Source: Paenibacillus taichungensis
GTDB lineage: Bacteria; Bacillota; Bacilli; Paenibacillales; Paenibacillaceae
Assembly (NCBI RefSeq): GCF_003287275.1
Contig: NZ_QEVW01000033.1
Coordinates: 49,923-113,922, forward strand
Length of the DNA: 64,000 bases
Reading direction: 5' to 3'
Shown here: piece after piece, positions 61,562 to 64,000 of the stretch
Layout: each line of letters begins with the position of its first letter
Numbering within the stretch: position 1 is the stretch's first letter
Notes under the pieces: generated by a model
Told to the model about the DNA's origin: nothing
Databases searched by the model: none
Seen by the model: only the letters and a program-made list of their open reading frames with translations
Program-made: the position numbers and the translations under genes

Positions 61562-63162
61562 AAACCATTATGCTCGTAGACGATGACCCGCATATTGTAA
61601 AAGCATTGACCGACCATATTGATTGGCCATCCATTGGCCTCCGTATTGCAGGAACAGCTTCCAATGGCGTGGACGCACTGGAGCTGTTCCAACAGCTGCG
61701 CCCCGATCTTGTGATGACGGACGTCTACTTGCCAGGAATGACAGGACTTGAGGTCACGCAGGCGTTGCGGCGGGATCATCCCCATCTGCCGATCATCATT
61801 CTTAGCGGATATGACGAATTCGAGAATGCCCGGGCGGCCATGCGCTGGGGCGTGAATCATTTTTTGCTAAAGCCTGCGGAAGTGGAGGAGATTGAGTCTG
61901 TTCTGCGTGAGGTGTTACTGGAAGAGGATGTGCGTGAGCGGCGTGAGCAACTGGAGCGGACTTACAAACAGGAGATTGGGCGGGTGGTTCCCTATCTTCG
62001 CAAATTGTTTCTCCACGAGCTGTTAACCACACGCTATCGGGAAGAGGAATTGCCTGCGGAGCGTATGGATTATGTGGGTATTCGCATGCCCTCTCAAGTG
62101 CGTGCCATCAGTCTGCAGTTGTATCGGCCTGCATTTCTGACAAGGATGAAAGAACGGGACTGGCAGTTATTAAGGTATGGGGCAGCAGATATTATTCAGG
62201 AGACCGTCAAAGAGCAGGCTACGCAAATAAACGACTGCCAGGTGGAGATCGTGGATTACTCGGATCAGGTGTTTGTGCTGCTTCTATTGGATGAGAAGGG
62301 CCCGCTAGAACAATTTGAGTCGATAGTTGAAAGGATGATTGATCAGATTTTTACGTATCTCAAGATCGAAATGAGCGCAGGTATTGGAACGTCCAAAGGG
62401 CACTTGTGCGAAGTGATGGACTCCTATCTGGAGAGCAGGGAGGCGCTGGAGAAAGCAGAGTTTCAGGGCGGGAGTCACGTATATCGATTTGATTCATCAG
62501 ATGCGTTAACGCCGAGCAGCACGGATTACTCGCTATTGCTGCGACAATGGAGTGAGTCATGGACAGATATGAGGACTGATCTGGCAGAGGAGACATGGGT
62601 TCAGCTTCGCAATCTGCTGGACGAAGGGAGTGGTAGCAATATTCAGGATGTGCAAGTTGTGGCCGTGAGCCTATTCGACACGTTAATTCATAGTTGGAAC
62701 CGGCATTATCCCATGCTAGCACCACCAGTGGCAATGAGTCATTTTTTGCGGGAAATTCAATCGAAATATGGGTTGCAGGATCTGATATGCTGGATGGATG
62801 GTATTATTCGAAACTGGATGGAACAGATACGAAAAGAAATGGGCGAGAAAAAAAGCAATAAATTAGTGGAGCAGGTGAAACAGTACGTTGAAATGCATTA
62901 TGCTGAAGAGATCAGTTTTGAAGCGATTGCCAAGGGACTATTTGTACACCCCAAATATTTGAGTCAGCTGTTCAAGAGGGTAACCGGAGAGAACTTTGTG
63001 GGTTATGTAAACGGGTATCGGATCCAACGTGCGCTGGAATTGTTACAGTCAGGACATTACATGGTCTACGAGGTTAGTGAGATGACCGGGTTCCGTAACG
63101 CGACGTATTTCAGTCAGGTGTTTAAGATGCTTACGGGCAAGAGTCCGTCTGAGGTGGGGTAG
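61558..63162 (+). CDS. YesN-type response regulator with AraC output domain
   Basis: A 534-residue regulator. The receiver (1-120) has MLVDDDPHIVKAL, phospho-acceptor Asp55 in DLVMTDVYLPGMTG and the conserved Lys in FLLKPAEVEEI. A long middle region follows, then the C-terminal AraC double helix-turn-helix (ISFEAIAKGLFVHPKYLSQLFK and YMVYEVSEMTGFRNATYFSQVFK). It overlaps the kinase gene by four bases (ATGA), so they are co-translated. The likely target is the promoter at 56393 and perhaps that at 53603. Confidence 0.92.
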   Translation: MKTIMLVDDDPHIVKALTDHIDWPSIGLRIAGTASNGVDALELFQQLRPDLVMTDVYLPGMTGLEVTQALRRDHPHLPIIILSGYDEFENARAAMRWGVNHFLLKPAEVEEIESVLREVLLEEDVRERREQLERTYKQEIGRVVPYLRKLFLHELLTTRYREEELPAERMDYVGIRMPSQVRAISLQLYRPAFLTRMKERDWQLLRYGAADIIQETVKEQATQINDCQVEIVDYSDQVFVLLLLDEKGPLEQFESIVERMIDQIFTYLKIEMSAGIGTSKGHLCEVMDSYLESREALEKAEFQGGSHVYRFDSSDALTPSSTDYSLLLRQWSESWTDMRTDLAEETWVQLRNLLDEGSGSNIQDVQVVAVSLFDTLIHSWNRHYPMLAPPVAMSHFLREIQSKYGLQDLICWMDGIIRNWMEQIRKEMGEKKSNKLVEQVKQYVEMHYAEEISFEAIAKGLFVHPKYLSQLFKRVTGENFVGYVNGYRIQRALELLQSGHYMVYEVSEMTGFRNATYFSQVFKMLTGKSPSEVG

Positions 63163-63213
63163 AGCCATGAATAGGATAAGGGAAAATAAATTAGATTGGA
63201 CGGATTATAGCGT

Positions 63214-63759
63214 ATGATCATCGATCAACAGGATTTTAATGTAAAAGGATTGATCTATTCGATTAGGTCTGCAATGGAAAAGGATGCTGAGGCATTGTCT
63301 TCACTTCGTGTACAGTTGGATGGAGAAACCGAGTATATGGATCGCGAAAAAGGTGAAGGTTTTATTGATCCAGCGAGGTTTGAACAAATAATCCGGTTGG
63401 ACTCGGAGAAAGAGAGAAATCTGTTTCTCGTTACTATTGTAAAGGAACAAATCGTCGGCTATTCCAGATGTGAGGGAGTCGATCTAAAGCGATTTTCTCA
63501 TAAGGTTGAATTTGGTGTTTGCGTAGCGAAAGAGTTCTGGGGTTACGGGATCGGCAAGAAACTACTCGAACTATCGATAGACTGGGCAGATACGAATGGA
63601 ATTGAGAAGATGACCTTGAACGTGGTGGGGACGAACGATAAAGCGATGGAGCTATACCAAAGAATGGGCTTCGAGATAGAGGGAACTTTGAAAAAGGATC
63701 GACGGCATGCGGATGGTCGGTATTTCGATACAGTTATGATGGGAAGGTTCAGGGTATGA
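63214..63759 (+). CDS. GNAT family N-acetyltransferase
   Basis: A 181-residue acetyltransferase. The acetyl-CoA binding region is GYGIGKKLLELSIDWADTNGIEKMTLNVVGTNDKAMELYQRMGFEIEG, with the pyrophosphate-binding loop at EFWGYGIGKK. The N-terminal segment resembles RimJ/RimL or L-amino-acid acyltransferase types. The acceptor is unknown. The ribosome site (GGACGG) ahead of ATG 63214 is poor, and a start at a later codon is possible. It follows the response regulator by 51 bases and may be read through from it. Confidence 0.83.
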   Translation: MIIDQQDFNVKGLIYSIRSAMEKDAEALSSLRVQLDGETEYMDREKGEGFIDPARFEQIIRLDSEKERNLFLVTIVKEQIVGYSRCEGVDLKRFSHKVEFGVCVAKEFWGYGIGKKLLELSIDWADTNGIEKMTLNVVGTNDKAMELYQRMGFEIEGTLKKDRRHADGRYFDTVMMGRFRV

Positions 63760-63965
63760 GGGGGAGAAGCGTGTGGTGGTTGGTTGGCTATATACGCTAC
63801 TTCCTTTTATACTAGAGCAACTACTATCTCTTATGGAGAGAGTTAATATTTAATAGATGTAGGCTCTTAACATCTGATTACAAGACAATGATTGATTATG
63901 ATAAAAAGGGAATATAACGGTTCTACTGTTCTCATCAAACGATAATAGAAAATATTAATTAAGGG

Positions 63966-63994
63966 TTGCAATTTATTTTTGTACATGGTATATT
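63966..63994 (+). promoter_or_regulatory. promoter at the right edge
   Basis: TTGCAA (63966-63971), 17-base spacer ending in TGG, TATATT (63989-63994): a good extended sigma-A promoter for a gene beyond the window. The 206 bases before it (63760-63965) are AT-rich and hold nothing else I can identify. Confidence 0.6.
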
Positions 63995-64000
63995 CTAATT

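Overview
The window reads as chromosome of a low-to-moderate GC, Gram-positive soil or gut saprophyte, most probably Paenibacillus. Grounds (inference from protein content, no search run): strong AGGAGG ribosome sites with several TTG/GTG starts, a YtxJ bacilliredoxin, MhqO-like dioxygenase, S-layer (SLH) protein, a split KdpD, sugar ABC importers lacking their own ATPase, YesM/YesN-type and membrane-anchored AraC regulators, and CcpA cre-like sites.

Layout. 1-2.5 kb: DUF896 protein, ring-cleaving VOC dioxygenase behind an MhqR-like palindrome, and an LtrA membrane protein. 2.7-25.6 kb: a glycan-degradation region, all on the + strand: a domain-swapped GH3, two GH29 alpha-L-fucosidases, three xylose-isomerase-like TIM-barrel proteins (two are paralogues sitting near the two ends), a Gfo/Idh oxidoreductase flanked by two copies of an interspersed repeat, an LplABC-type oligosaccharide importer, a membrane AraC regulator, a second GH3 overlapping a GH38 alpha-mannosidase. 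25.8-28.7 kb: small HTH protein, VOC protein, an unrecognised acidic-linker protein, a structured intergenic RNA candidate and a membrane-anchored YtxJ. 28.8-38.4 kb: a complete kdp potassium system (28-residue ORF, kdpF, A, B, C, a tandem-duplicated KdpD sensory ATPase, a separate histidine kinase, kdpE) with a KdpE-box-like control region. 38.4-44.7 kb: GH4 alpha-galactosidase divergent from an AraC regulator, csaA, udk, a WYL regulator divergent from an effector-binding-domain protein, and a small secreted coiled-coil protein. 44.8-53.6 kb: SNF2 helicase plus SWIM protein pair, an EEP-family hydrolase, a small soluble chemoreceptor, an SLH protein. 53.8-63.2 kb: a second carbohydrate locus: GH88/105 unsaturated-uronyl hydrolase, sugar-binding lipoprotein, two permeases and a YesM/YesN two-component pair. 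A GNAT acetyltransferase and a promoter at the right edge close the window.

How it works together. Two glycan loci dominate. The first looks built for a fucosylated and mannosylated glycan, with the possibility of an oxidation-dependent (Gfo/Idh plus TIM-barrel) step beside ordinary hydrolysis. The second looks built for rhamnogalacturonan or uronate oligosaccharides. Three promoters in the two loci carry a cre-like site starting 6-8 bases after the -10 box, suggesting a shared catabolite-repression design. The kdp region is notable for its doubled sensor ATPase. Nothing mobile, no CRISPR array, and no rRNA or tRNA gene was seen. Start codons were adjusted where a ribosome site supports a start inside the longest reading frame.
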